A stretch of 64,000 bases of DNA, taken from contig NC_081333.1 in assembly GCF_022539665.2 (NCBI RefSeq), forward strand, positions 12,646,971 to 12,710,970. The letters are read 5' to 3'. A program made the position numbers and the translations under genes. Positions 1-14,599 of the stretch are shown piece after piece. Positions within the stretch are counted from its first letter, which is position 1, and every line of letters begins with the position of its first letter. The stretch is from Daphnia carinata (Eukaryota; Arthropoda; Branchiopoda; Diplostraca; Daphniidae). Below the pieces are notes generated by a model. That model saw nothing but the letters and a program-made list of their open reading frames with translations, was not told the origin of the DNA and searched no databases.

Positions 1-3000
1 AAAAGGACTAACGGCACGAAAGGGGGGGGGGGGATGATGGGATTGGGCGTCGTAGAAGAAAAATGAAACCCAAAATGCTTCTAAAAACCAAATAACATGT
101 TCCTTTTCTTTCTACTTCCCTTTTTTTTTTTCTTTCCTTATTATTCAATCTCCGGTCATATTAAAAAAAAGGCCTTGGGGTATCAACGTTTAAAACCGAT
201 TAAGAACTTTGGATGTGAAAAGTTCCCGCGTCAAAACAGCTTTATACAACATCCAAAATCTGCTGCCTTAATGTACAACAGCTTTTAATTAAACACTAAA
301 AGATGATTAATTCAATTAGTAAAAAACGTTTATTTTTTTTTTTTTTAAATCGAAGGTATATAGTTAATAACGAGTTGGCGTCGTACAATAAATGTTTGCT
401 TGTGTCGTATGAAAAAAATTGCGGTCGGTCGTAACGACCGTCGTTTTGGCACAGTCGCAATAACAAAACGAAGGGCCCCAGCGATTGACTTTTAATCAAA
501 AACGCAAGTAACAAAGGGCGAACGTTGGTCGTGGCGGTGGGCCGTTCATTATATTGAAATGAATACACAAACGCCGTTGCAGGCTAAAAAAAAAAAAATA
601 AAAAATAAAAGATGGCATCTATACAAAGAGCCGAAAGAGGATTACACACAGACCCTCTCCCCCCCCCCAAAAAAAAACCACAGCCCGACGTTGTGGACGA
701 TGGGGTTTTGTTAGTGTGTATATTTGTAAGGAACGTCTACATGTTCATATAACGCGCCTTGATGTATTTATATGGCAGGGGGGGGGGGGGAGAGGGAACG
801 ATGATGGGAAGCGACAAAAGGCAAACAAGTAGAGAAATGGGCAGTAACGATGATCGTGCTATTTATCGGGGGCCTACGTTATAGAGATGAAGAGGGGAGC
901 AAAATGAGCGAAAAGACAAAATAAAATTTGAATAATTTCGTATGCATTCTATTGAGGGATGCACGAGCCCGACGGCAGTTATACAGCCACGATGAGAAAG
1001 AATATTATTTTTAAAAAAAGAAAAAGAAAACTGACGGTCGTGTGTGTGAGAAAGGGATGATCGTTTGTGTGCGCCGTGATACATGGGGCTTGACGACGGC
1101 CGTGTGCTCCGACATCGCCCTCTCGAAAATGTGTAGAACGCACAGATGAAAGAAAGTCCGGGGTTTAATGAGCCGCAATTTCGACGATAAACAGCCGTTT
1201 AGCAGTCCCTTCCCCCCTCTAACAAACGCTCGCTGGCCTTTTCATTTTGCTTTTCTGCGTGTGTGTACATATACGCACCTCTACACACATTTCCTTTTGA
1301 CTCGTCGACATGGCACACGGGCCTTTTTTCATCGATGATGTGATGAATATCGATGACCTTCTTTTATCGAAAGCTCTGAACATGAAGAAGCTCGACTGAA
1401 CACCAAACGAACCAACGACGCCTAGATCGCTGTGTATAGTTCCCGATATGGGATGACATTAGACCTATATACTTGGAATATGGCCCCCCTTTGTCATCAC
1501 ATCGATCTTTTATAAACCATCTTTTTTTGTTTGTTTGCTATTTTTTTTTTTTTTTTTTTTTTTCTTTGATGCCCTAATGTGGCTATCACAGCGTTTTGCT
1601 GTCATCGATCGCTTTGTTTGTTCTGGCTCGTAAAATAAGGTCCGGTGCAAAGTCACTGACGATTGAGGGTCGTGGGAACTATCAAGATTCAACTATAGAC
1701 TCGCATTTGATCAACAACTAGCGAGTTTGACAGGAGACGCATTAGCGTCATTTCAATTGCCCTTTACAAACGGGCATTCAAAAAGAACGGTGCGTGAATC
1801 AACTAGAAATGTAGGGCGCAAAAGAGAAACAAGAACACGTTTAATCGGGGCTGCATAACATAAATAGTTTTTAATGACTGCATCAGCATATTTCCGGCGG
1901 AAAATCACGACATTGCCCAATTTGACGATGGAGAGGCAGATTGAAACCTTTCGGAGAAAATAAAAAAAAAATGAAGGAGGAAATAAAAATATGTCTGACG
2001 GAAAATAATGAATACCTCATCAAAAATCAGTCCATGCACGCGCAATAACCAAATAAATTTTTGATGCATAATGAATTGCGATCGTTAGCGGCGCGCGCGC
2101 GCTCGGCTGTTAAACGCATTTTGTTTTTATTCGTGGCTTAGTTTTCTATTTTGTTTTAAATCGTTATAAAGTCGCCTCGTTAACTGGAGCGGATTAACAA
2201 CTAAATAAAAAAAAGGGGAGGCAATAATAATGGCCGTTAAAAAATAAACAGATGGCTATGAGCAGTTTCGGCCCATAATGAAGCCCCCCCCCCCCAAAAA
2301 AAAAAAAAAAAAATAACAATCAAAATTCGTTTGTAGAAACAGTTTTTTAAAGGCATAAACGTTTTGAAATATAAAACTCGGGTCAATGTATAAGAACAAT
2401 TACTCAATTATAGTGTTTGTAAAATAGCCTTCTTTTTTTTTTTTTTTAAAGGAAAAAGGCTGTAAAAATATTAAAAAGCGATCAATCTGTTTGTGTGATT
2501 TACGTTGCGCATTTGTTATTTTTTTATTATTTGGGGCCACTAAATTGCGGTTATAACCCCCTCGAAAAAAAAAAATCATAAAATAATAATAATAGACAGC
2601 AGCAGTAGTTATATACGTCTGACTATGCACTGAGCCTATATACAAGTTTGTAGCCCAATATGCGTAATAAAGAGATTATTATTACGACAAAAAAAAAAGC
2701 GTACGCATTCTATATACGGAACTGCTTTGAAACGTACGCTCGTAGAATATGAAAAGCGCTCCATAATTGGGAAGCGGGCCCACCAACATTCCAAAGCTAT
2801 ATGCCTCTGTCTTGGGGGTGGGTGATTAGGCGTGACCATCTCGGTTATGTTCTACCTGAATGATTCAAGAAACAAAAGGAATGGGATTTTTCAATGATGA
2901 TCTTTGATGATTTCTGTTTCAAACTAGAAAGCCTATGGTTACATCTAACGTCCAAGTTTAGTTCATTTTATTTCCAATTTCGAGTCACGGAGTTAAAGGA

Positions 3001-6000
3001 TTTTCCAGGTGGAAAACGACATCCACCCCAAGATAGAAATGGATGCCACTTTTTGATTAAAAACAAATCAATGTTGATGCTGCTTTTTGGCAGTTATTAT
3101 ACGCGCGTCCAAAAGCCTGAACCAGAAACCGCTTAATGCCTATTTTATTGCCATAAAATTAAAAGGCATATACCTGTCTGTATTCATCACAATCTAAAGC
3201 CGAATATCACGTTCCCTATACGCTTTGGGCTAATAAACTTACATCCTGGATTTTCTCCGTCCTTTTTTATAAGAACAAGTACGATGGATATATTTCACCA
3301 GAAAGTTTGGATTGTTTGCATCGTGTCTATTTGCTCTTCAATTTTTTTCCCCCTCTGTTTCTCAGCCACCAGGCGGCCTCTTCTTCGAACCGACCACTGC
3401 GGGCTGTACATCATCGGTTGGCCCACAGCATTGAGCTTTCCTCCCGCGTCCATCAGAAAGAAATGAGGGGGTAACGGAAAACCCATATGAGAAAGTCTTA
3501 TGTTATAATGGCGATTGAACGCGGCTTTCCTTCCATCCAAAGGCGGCGAAAAATCGGAAAGAAAAAAACAAAGAATTAAAAACATAAAAAAAAAAAAAAA
3601 AAAACCCTTAAAGTTAACAATTTATTTTCTCTAATAAAAAAAAATAAAGGAGTTTGATAAATAAGATGCGGCGGCGGGCTGTGCATTTGCCGACCGAACG
3701 ATGATGAACTTGTCATGTGAAATTGTTATTTTATTGCCCCTTTTTACCTGCCCCTCTCAAATGAATTGTTTTGGGGAAGCCATTGATTTACGGCCAACGT
3801 CTATAGCCTTCCGAAAGGAAAAAGGAACCCGTCGAAGAAGAGGGAGCCCAGCCGCAAAGTCAGAATACAAAACACAAACAAAAATTTCCGTTTGAAGAAA
3901 ACGTCCGTTTGACACGCGAAACCGACATCACATTATCCAAGATCCTCTGCGGGGAGTTTCGCGTGACGTCTGGCAAGAAGACGTCTACGTGAAATTAAAA
4001 AGGCCGGGACTTGTTATTGTTGTATAGAATTTTGTGAAAGCAAAGCGACAGCACGAATTGACATGAAGAGATATCGTCCAAAGGTGAAACGATAGATCAA
4101 ATAAAACAACCAAAAACGGTTTCGATGGTACAATACACACACACACGATCATCGTTAATATTTTCATCTCTTTGTCGTCTCGTTGCGTGCCGCTTTCTCC
4201 CAATCGTGAATTGCGCAAGAGAACTTATAAACGGCAGCCCCCCAAAAATATACCAAGACGAATGTGAGACACTGCAACAGCGGATGGCATTCCACGCATT
4301 TCAGGAACACGATAGGACGTAACCCCTTTTTTTTTATTTAGTTTCTGAGAACTGTAGATTATACGTTGATTTCAAATTCACGGGACTGCCCAATAGAGCA
4401 ATTCTGGCAAATAGTCAACCTTAAAATGTTTCTTGTTTTTTTTTTTTTTTTTGTTTGATTGCTTTAAACAAAAAAACGGCTAGGTGAAAGAGTTTTTACA
4501 AACTAAAAAAAAAAAATAAATAAAATCTTTGCTGTTTTGCCTGTGACATGTCTGTAGTAATTGGACACGCCATCATGGCCATACGCAGACGATAGATCGT
4601 GAATAATTTGAAAAACATGGTCGACGTTTTGGGGTCCGGTTGCTACTGTTCCTGGAAGGGGCATCGCTAATAGGAGAAGGGCGTGGTCTCTTGACATTCA
4701 TTCTCCTTATATATATATATATATATATATAAATATGCATAGCTATGCACATCTAGCTTGCTAGATGTACAAGCCAGTTTGGATACTAAATATAAACGTG
4801 AGCCAATGCAGTCACACAACAGCCTTTAAAAACAAAAAGGACTTTGTAAGTTTTTATAGGGAAAGGCCCCTCTAGACACACAAAAAAAAAAAAATAATAA
4901 TAAAAATAAAAAGGACAAGATGAGGAAAAGAAACAGGAGCCAATTAGTGGGCCAAGCTAGTTGACGTGGACCCTGAAGAATGGAGGTCGTTCATAACTCT
5001 CCAATTTTTTTGTTCTCTCGACAATCCCTACATTTTTCGTCGTGTCTCTTATATAGTTGTACATCCTTCGAGAGTTCTCAGTATAGCCCACTTGTATTCA
5101 CATGTGTATCTAGTCTACACAATTATGCACGTCTGTAAAAAAGAATAAAAAATCAAAAAGAATCAGGACACGAAAAGAAAGGGGTGCCAAATCATCAGTC
5201 AAATGTATAATGGAGAACAAATGCCAAAGCTTTATAGAATATGATTATGATGCTGTTGGAGAGAGAGAGAGGCTTCTATCTCTGTCAACCAGCGACCCCT
5301 AACTCTAAACGACCTCCATCGCCGATGATAGAGACAGACAACTTCATTTATCAAGGTGTGCCAAGTTGACGTCTCCCCCCACCCCCGTCCTTTTTTTTTT
5401 TTTGATGGCTGCCTTTTTTTAGTTAACCAGAAGCAGCCTAGTGAACGGTAATATAACGGGCACGATGAGGTCCAATCAATTAACACACACACACAAAATA
5501 CCTGGAAGAAAAGAAAAAAAAAAAAGAAAACGTCAAAAATCTTCAACTAATCAACGGACGAAAGTCGAATGAGAGAGAGAAATGAAGTTGATGAGAAAAC
5601 CGGAATTTTTGGGAAACGGGAATATACAAGGAGGGGAAGCCAAAGAAAGAAATGGTGAAAAGATAAAGAATAAGGCATTGACAAGCTGTCACTTGTCTCT
5701 GGACATCTTGATAACAGACCTTAACAATTACTTGCGCTCTTGCAAAAAAAACTAACCCAGCAACGATCTATACCCATGTTCGCCGTGTGTGTTAATTACC
5801 TTGGCGTATCAAAGTTAACATTTTATTTAGCCGTAATAAAAAAAAAAAAAAAAGCCAACGGCAATTCGACTTTGATCTCTCCAATCTGTGTGTGTATTAT
5901 CTGAACATTTTTGAAAATTCGATTCGTTGGGTAGAGACGGCAATCAAACTTCATCAAGACGCTATTCATCCCTTTGATGGGCTCTTTTCGCAATGGTGTT

Positions 6001-8000
6001 GTGATCGGTGTGTGAAGTTTTTCAACACACCCAATCATCATCGTTTTTTTTTTTTAAATATAAAATTCATTAATCACCTGGAAAGAATTTGTATTTAAGG
6101 AAAAAAAAAACCTTGGTACTTTTTGAATCATTGACGTTCACGCCTTTTGATGGGAGGTACGGGATTCTTGTTTCCGATAGTTAAAAGCTGTTTTGGGCGG
6201 AGGGGTTTTAGTCGACTAGAAAACGACAAACCTCGTTCACTATAACTTATTGATACTTTTGCATACAATCAACTGCATTTTGCCTGTGTTAAACGCTCAA
6301 TGAGATGCTGAAGATCGATTGCGAACGAAGGCAGAACATGTGCAATAATAAACGCATCTTTTCAAAGAATCGTATCTTCCTTAATGATGTCGTGTGAGAG
6401 TAAGAAGGAAGGTGACTTCGTGCGTGCCAGTTATCTCGTGAATCCAGCTCGTCTTCGTTATCGCACACTGGATTATTATTGTGTAAAAAATCAAACACTA
6501 GTCGACTGTTTTTCGTGCTCGACACACAATTGTTGGCAAAGTTGCGTGACGCCTATCGACCGAGATACTGTACACACCTTTCTTTTTTCCCCAGTCCAGA
6601 AATAGCTGTGATGTAGGGTGTTGTGTGTGTATGGAGTATATAGGTGTGGGTGTGTGAGGTTGGGGGGAAGTGATGACACAACAACTTAACAAACGGCACG
6701 ACAACCTGGAAAGAAAGGAAAAAAAAAAAAAAAAAAAAAGAAAATCAGAAGGGGCGTAATTAGGAGGTGATTCATTCCTAGTCCCGATATGATAAATGGT
6801 ATATCACCATCAAATGGATATAGAGATAAAAAACATATACCGCAGTCCAAAAAAAAAAAGAAAAAAAAGATGGTTATGAAATCTGAAATATCATTCGAGC
6901 ACAACAACGAAAATAGAAATCCAATGATTTATGGCACCATTCAAAGCCAAAATGTCTGTGACGCATATCATTATCGATCGTGATCATTATTGCCAACAGT
7001 GCGAGCGGCTTGTGTATATCGTTCTTTTTTTTTTATATACCTTCCAAATAGAGTCCGTTTATTTATTTATTTTTTTTTACCTTGACGAATCATCGTTCCC
7101 TTTTTACACACGCATTCCTCGTTGGCCTTTGTTGTCGTTACACACATCTAAATGTAATGATTGAATATGAATTTCAAGGTTGGAAAGAGCAATCGCAGCA
7201 GCTGGTCGCCGTTTATATACTCGATTCATATCAACGTTACACTCTTGTTCTCTTCAATAGGCCACCAGAAGTGAAAAAAAAAAAGGGATAACAACATCGA
7301 TGAGGGGAGCATGTTTCCCTCTTGTGCTGACGTCACATCGTCCTCTCGTTATTACACATTCGTATTTTTTTTTTATTAGCGCACGTTACTGTTGAGAATA
7401 GAAAAAAAAAAAGTGTACATATATACGCACGAAGGCCAAAATGACAATGGCGTTTTAATTAACACGTAACAACGTGTTACACGGCTTGACAGGCAGCCAA
7501 TCGAGCGAGTGCGATCTTTTCAAAAGCGAGAAAATTGTGAAGAATTAAAAAAAAAAAAAGTGGGGGGGGGGGGGGGATGTAGCAGGAACGGCAATGATGG
7601 GAACCGAGAGAAGAAAATGTTTCAATCTGACACGTCAAACGGTTGAACGAACGCGACAAAAGAGGGGACGGGAGGGGCCTCCACAAAACACGAGGATGAC
7701 GAGCGGATATTAATTAAGTTGTTTCATTGCGTCACGCGAGTTCAACAAAAAGAAGTCGACTTGTGCAACAGCGAAAAGGGTGAGAAAAGGCACCCCACAA
7801 AATCGGCCGTTTCCCATTTATGTTTTTCGGTGACAAGTTCTTTTTCATTCTTTTCGTTGCAAGCGATCAGACGTGACGCTCAATCACGGTCCGTCAACTG
7901 TCTCTCCCTAAAATTTTGATTCAACTGGTCAACCAGTTTTGTCTTTTAATTTCCCATCTTTCAACGATAACGAGGAAATTGAAGACTAGCGAGGTCTGAT
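1..8000. other. Non-coding DNA far upstream of Drop, part 1
   Basis: No coding region is supported here. The open frames are short, lysine- or phenylalanine-rich because of A/T runs, and lack recognisable domains or splice-linked partners. Visible content is simple sequence: G runs at 22-33, 778-790 and 7562-7576, a C run followed by an A run from 2284, an alternating GC tract at 2091-2102, an AT repeat at 4709-4730 followed by two palindromic elements, and many A/T runs of 10-20 nt. It may contain distal regulatory DNA of the Drop gene, but nothing in it can be assigned directly. Confidence 0.7.
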
Positions 8001-8478
8001 ATAAATCGGCAAAAGATCAAGTCAAAATCCATCATTTCTTGCTAGCCATCGTTTATAAACGACTGAAATATAAATACTGTAAGTCACTCGATCTGTTTTT
8101 AGGAAAGCCTGCTGTTTAATGAGCAAAATAGAATGCAAATTCATCTATATCTGTCTTCGGACAAGTGGCCTTTGCTGATAGATCTCGGTCAAAATATTGA
8201 ACTGCCCTGTAAAACACGAAGCTTGATGAGGGCTCGTTTCACTTTGGGTGGGAGTGGTACACGGAAGCCAATTAAGAAAAGCAAACTGAAACTTTTGCTT
8301 TTGGCCCACCCCAGGAAACGAAAAGATCAAAAGAGGAAACTGAGAAAGAAACGGAAGGACAAGAGAACTTCAAACTAGTGCTAAAGACATGTTTCTTCTT
8401 CTTGCCTCATTTTCCACTAAAACAAACAGACGTTTTACTTAAAAAAAAAAAATTGGTGTAGTAAATAGCCAAGTAGTT

Positions 8479-8504
8479 GTGTGTGTGTGTGTGTGTGTGT
8501 GTGT
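8479..8504. repeat. GT dinucleotide microsatellite (13 units)
   Basis: Thirteen uninterrupted GT units, read directly. Confidence 0.95.
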
Positions 8505-11500
8505 TAGGGCTGTCATAATGAGGCCTAATGGACGGGCGGCCCTCCAAGCCTATTTATACAGTAGACGTAGTACAAGAGCGCTAGCATGTGTGTGCGCTAA
8601 TGGGGCCAGCAGTTCCCCCTCATTCCCACCGTTTGTTTTTTTTTTTTAGCATTCCTCACGCCACGAGATTTTCGAGTTTCCGTCGTCAACATGTTTGCCC
8701 GAAAAAAAAAAAAAAGAAAATTTAATTTATTGTCACCAAAGAGAGAAAGAGAGAAAGAGAAATGTTCTATTAGGGGAATGCAGGAGCAGGAAAATCGATT
8801 TGAGTTTGTTTTAACACTTCCGACCGCAATCAATAACCCCATTTTTCTTGTCTTTATTATTGCTGTCCCTCCCTTTGGCCCTTAACTCATTATCCGTACA
8901 CAGGGACATTAAAAGGAACCTGGCTGTGTATAATAATTCAATTGACAAAAACATTGTCTTTTACCCAGGTTTACTAAATGCCATAGACCACCGTCTTCAT
9001 GGTCTTCTGGGTCTCTCTCTTTCGAGAAAAAAGAAAAGGATTATGGCTGCGAAAGAGAATAAGGGAGCCAACCATGGGATGTGGACCGAAGAAGAAAAAA
9101 AAAAAAAAGGGGGTGGGAACAGATGACGGGCGCCAGGCAGAACGGACTGACGGACAAATGTGCCCGACCCGGTCCAACCCACGGCGCCATTTATCAACAG
9201 CAAAGCTCCCAAAAGTGAAGTCCCCCTTCTTCTTTTCAATCAGCAATAACAACAAAAATGTGTTGTCCTTTTTATGTATAGATAGTTTTAATAAATGGTG
9301 ATACAATAACACAAATACAAAATAGCAACAGATTTGTTTTGTTTTTTTGTTGTTGTTTTTTTTTTGATTGATTGGCAGCCCAATTCCAAATAGCAGCAAC
9401 TAACCCATTAATGAGCTGTGGTGATGAAATTCCTTTCAATTTGCGTTGAGAAATATGTTGAAGTATTGGCAAACAATTTGAATGTACCGTTGTCTTTTCC
9501 CTTTAAACAAAAAAAAAAAAATGTGCATATGAAAATGAGTAGCCGCTGCTTTCTATTCCGTTTCAATTTTGATTCGTTGGCAATCAGAAAAGAAAAAAAA
9601 AGGCAAATGAGGTCGAAGAGGTTTTAGAATCCGATGACCGCGTTACAAACGAAACATAAAAAGTTGGAGACACAATACCGAGAATTTTTGTCAATTGGAT
9701 AAAAAAACACGACGTCAAACGAATAGGGAAAACGTCAGCGATAGATAGAGACAGCGGTCAATCAGCACAACAAGTTCATCTCGTTCAACAGTATTCAACG
9801 TATAATTTTACAAGTCAAATAAGCGTATTAGATTTTTTTTTTTTTCCAGGAATACAAATCACATGATTGTGTGGATCATCTTCTCCTGCCCGTCGGGAGC
9901 TAAAAAGAAATGAAAAAACGTGATGACCATCAACTATACACAGCCAGTTTTTGGTGTCGTCAACATGATGGACTTGATCCATTTGAGCAGAAACCAGTTG
10001 ACCTTTAACTATATGCCGTGACACAGCAGTTTGCAATTGAGGTCTTGGAGTATTATTGAATTCGTCTCGGATGACCATCCAATTAAATGATTCTCTGTTT
10101 CTTACTTCCTCTTTGCGTTCAGAAACATTTGCCCTCAATTATAGCCAAGGCTATCAAAAGAAACTTGTTGCTCATATCCGACGCAATACAGTCAGTACCT
10201 CTATAGACACATCATATCAAGTGACGTGCAGATCGCTGTGTATCACGACCGGACGTGCACGTGTTCTTATAGCCATTCAATAATCTAACGCATTTGCTCT
10301 GCGTTTTCTCTCAGTTAATTTTAATGCGCGTGTATTACGCAAAGGAAGCCCAAAACTTTCAAGAAATTTTGGCTTTAGAAAAACAAATGTCGACACTATA
10401 AACTTGTTTGAACAAACCGATGGTTTTCAAATTACAGTGAAAAACTGTTTGAAATATACAAGACAAGAAAGACGATCGTCTATCTAACTCTACATGATCG
10501 TTGATTTTTGTTTGTCTGATGAAGCGATAAGAATCGATCGCGTTATATAGGCATGCTGCTCCCTAATCTTATAGACATAAGAAGTCTTTAACCGATAACC
10601 TTTATTTTTTTTTTTATGGTTAAAAAAAAAAAAAAGAGGAAAGGCTTATCCCTTTCCCTCTGTTTGATGTATGATTGGTCTGCTGCAAAAACTCAACTTG
10701 ATAAATTCTATATTCCCTCGCCGGCCTTTCCACAAACAACTTTGGATTCTAGTGAATCACTCGCACGTCTAATACGTTTGGTGTACATATCAAACGAAAA
10801 TCGTTACGAAGCGACTTACGTTCTCGGAATTCTATTTAGTTCATCGTATGTTAATAGATAGCCGAATGATAAATCTATTCCTCTTAAGTCCAAACGATGT
10901 ATAAGTCCTCATGCGACGTTGTTTCTGACACCCCCTCTCTACAGCAATGCCCAACCACATCGTGTCCGTGCTCGCTTTGCAAGATGATCGCAGCCCCACG
11001 CTGTTTGGGTGTCATTTTACTAACGTTTGTTTAACCAATTCCATGCCCATCAGTATATACATACAGTATATATACGCATTCGAGCTCGTTCTAATCGAAG
11101 GAAGAAAAAAAAGCCCAACCCTAGAGCTCTATTACACAGACGTAGAGTCTGAATTGCTAGAAGGTCCTCAAACAAAATGTGCGTAGAGAAGGCCCCCCTA
11201 TACACATACATAACTATTCCTGTATGTTAGTTCTACCATTAGTGCCATTATAAATGAGTATGAAGCACAGCATCATCTCCGGTGTCTTATACAGATGTGT
11301 GTCTTTCTTTTTGAAACCGAGCGAACGATACAAGACGAATGAAGGAATAATGATGGAACAAGTATGAGACGCAGACATTAGCGGCCGAGCAGCACACACA
11401 GTGTCCGCCTGTTGTGTAATAATATATGGATTGCTGTGTGTTTGTAATTTTTTTTTTTTTCGAGTTTCAAATACAGACAGACGTGTAAGTTTAGTGGCCC

Positions 11501-14500
11501 ATAACGCACGACCCCTGCAGCCTCTACAATGTGAGCTTGTTGTCCAAAAGACTTATTGATGTTGTGTCTATATATCTTGCATGATTTTTAACGAGGGAAT
11601 CTCTTAACACGTGTTATCTGGCACTTGTGCCATCATAGGTTAAAAACACATGTTTTTTTTTTCCTATTCTATTCGAAGGGGTGAATTTTTTTTTCCAAAA
11701 GAAAAATTGAGGGAGATGAAAGAAAACTTCTTCCATCGTCGGGAGAGTGTAATTTCTGCGCGCTGGCGCCAGCACGGCACACGGAAATGAGTGGGCTGAG
11801 AATAGGGGCGGAACGACAACGTTTTCTTTTTTTTTTTTTTAAAGAGAGTCCTTTTGACTCTGAGAAGTTGTGTGTTGAAAATTCCTTCTTCTAATTCTCG
11901 TCTTCCACGTTGTCTACGTAAAAAGAGGGGAGACGTTGGTGAAGGTGTCAAATGGCAATCAATTATCCAGCCAGCAGACTCCTGAGACGTTTAAAAGAAC
12001 AGGGCCACATATACGTCAACGTTTTTCTTTTTTTCTTCATCTAATAGACGAAAGTATAGATGGCAGAAGAAGAAAATGATTGATGAGGTCGTATATCTCT
12101 TTTACATTTCTATACGACTCTCGCGCACTTCCGATTCTCTTTCGTTTTTTTTTTTTTACCATGAGCCACTAATAAGATGCTCCTCTATCTCTTTTCAATG
12201 AATGGCCCTGATGTATTGATCGGTCCCGTGAGTTTCTATTCCGATTCCCTTCTTTTTCTCGCCAACTCACACGGATACACTTGCAGGGACGTCCTTCGAA
12301 AAATAGCCACAAAGGGAGGAAAGAAAGGGAGGAGTTGGGTCAAAGTCATTTGATGTTGCATATTGCTCGCCTCGACTTCGAAGGAGGGGAATGAAAAAGT
12401 GGATAGCTTGTCCCTCCGGTGTGTTGCTGCTTGATTACTGTGTGTGTGTATGTGTGTGTGTATCTTCAATGTATTTTATGCGGCTGCTTGTTGGGTGCGC
12501 CATGTTCATCTTTTTACAGCGACCCCGCCCGATTTTTGTATTTATACACACACACACACACACACAGAGCATAGAGAGATATAGGCCTCGCTTATGTGTA
12601 TATATCGCTTCTGTTTGACCGCGCCCATCGACATTTCTGATGCCTTGACTCGGGGATATCTTAATTCCTATCTGCCCAGTTTCTATGGTGGAGCCCCCCT
12701 CTCTTTTTACACCGATGTCTTCCGTTCTTTCCCACAGGAGATGCGTTCCATGTCAATCTTTGTCCAGTTTCAAGATTGAAGATTAATCTCGAGAGAGTCA
12801 TTCAGAAAAAAGATTTAAAACTGTGCAAGTAATATATTCAAGATAAACGGGATGGTCGACGCAGGCCAAAGAAAAAGGTCAAATGCATTTCATAGAAAAA
12901 AGAGATAAATGAGCGCAACAACCTTATGATCTAAAAAGGGGTGCGGGAATAAGGGGTTGAGTATCCTTATCTCTATTGGTTGTGTCAAATTGCTTCTTAT
13001 TTTTTTTTTTTTTTTCCCCATCGACTTCTTCACGAGGTCACGTTTTTATAATTAGTCGGCTGATACGGACGGACATATTTATGACGGCCGGATCTTGAAA
13101 ATGCGTCAATGCGAAACGTCGCAACTTGTTCATCAACGCGCGAGTTGAACGTACCAGTTTGTTCGAGTTATTGACGCTTGAATAAAAATGAAATTAGAAT
13201 TATAAAAAAAAAAAAAAAAGGTCAGATAAGAGAAAAAAAAAAAAAAAAAGAAAAAACAAATGAACGCAACTGACGGCCCGTCCGTTGATTACGTTGGAAA
13301 GTTTTCTTTAGAGACTTTATTAGGAGGCACTGAAATAACGCCACTCCCTAATTGTGTTGCTGTAACATACGAAGGGCTCTGAAAATTAGCATATTGCAGA
13401 GCCATTGAACGAGAGAAGAAGCCAAAATCACGGCCAACTTTTGTCACTTTGTCGTTATCAGTGAAAGGTTCACGTTTCATTGCGTGCGTGTAACTTGCGA
13501 CCAGTAGAAAATAAGGAGTTGTGTGTCCACTTTGTTCTTTGTTTGTTCCTCAATCTTGTTTTTTTTTTCTCGTGTCTTCTTTCGTTGTGTGTTCATCTAC
13601 TTACCCGACAGCTAAATTCATCCTGATAAAAAAAAAAAAAACGGTCGTCTATTTTTTTTTTTTTTTTAAATTTACATAAAGTTTCTCCATTGTGGCGTCC
13701 ATTAAAAACGAACCTGACCAACGGGGCTGTTTAGAAGCTGCCGGACAAACACAAGAGCCATCAGTAGCTAACACGGCCCGGTCTATTAACCACAAACCAT
13801 TTCATTTTGTTGAGAGGGCAATAACGACTTTCTGTTGTTGTGCGCCTTCGACCATTAGAGCCAAACACACACGGCTGTTGTTGTTTTTTTTTTTTTTTCG
13901 TGAAACCGATATCCAAACATTCACTATCCCCAACTTGCCCACCTCCCGCGCGCTCATCATTAGTTACCGTATAGACCGCAGATGTGGCTCGTTACAAGTG
14001 CCGCGATTGGCCTGGTTTTTCATATGAACAGATGGGGGGTGGGGGGGGGCTCTTCGTAATGCTATGGTGGTTGTTATTATGCGTCGCAGTATAAGAGAAA
14101 AATTGCATTAGAAAAACAAAAAAGTTGGGGGCTTTTACGTCATTAGTCGAATGACAAAATGGCGCAAATAGAAATTGTGAAACAAGAGCCAACGTCCCTA
14201 ATCGCTTTTCCCACACATTCGATGTGTAGGTGGGGGGGGGGGGGTAGTGGATGAAGAAATTTTTTGTAAAATGACAGATGATTGCATTTCTCTGATTTAA
14301 TCCAGCGGAAAGTTCAGGTTATTTTCAGCGACACCTTTAAACTACGATCAAAAACCGGCATGTATGTACGTGTAAGCAAAACTGACTCTATTGGAGTCAA
14401 ATCGAAAAGAAAAATAACATTCTTCCCTCCCCCAGTCCCCCGAAAAAAATTGAATTGGTTGCGGATCGACAATGTCGATGGAATGTACGGAATGCCTGTT

Positions 14501-14568
14501 CATATTTCCCCCCCCCCCAATAGGCGCAGTAATAACACAGCAACAAACGCATATTTATTTATTAAGAA

Positions 14569-14596
<28 letters not shown>
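14569..14596. repeat. AT dinucleotide microsatellite (14 units)
   Basis: 28 nt of uninterrupted AT, read directly. Confidence 0.95.
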
Positions 14597-14599
<3 letters not shown>

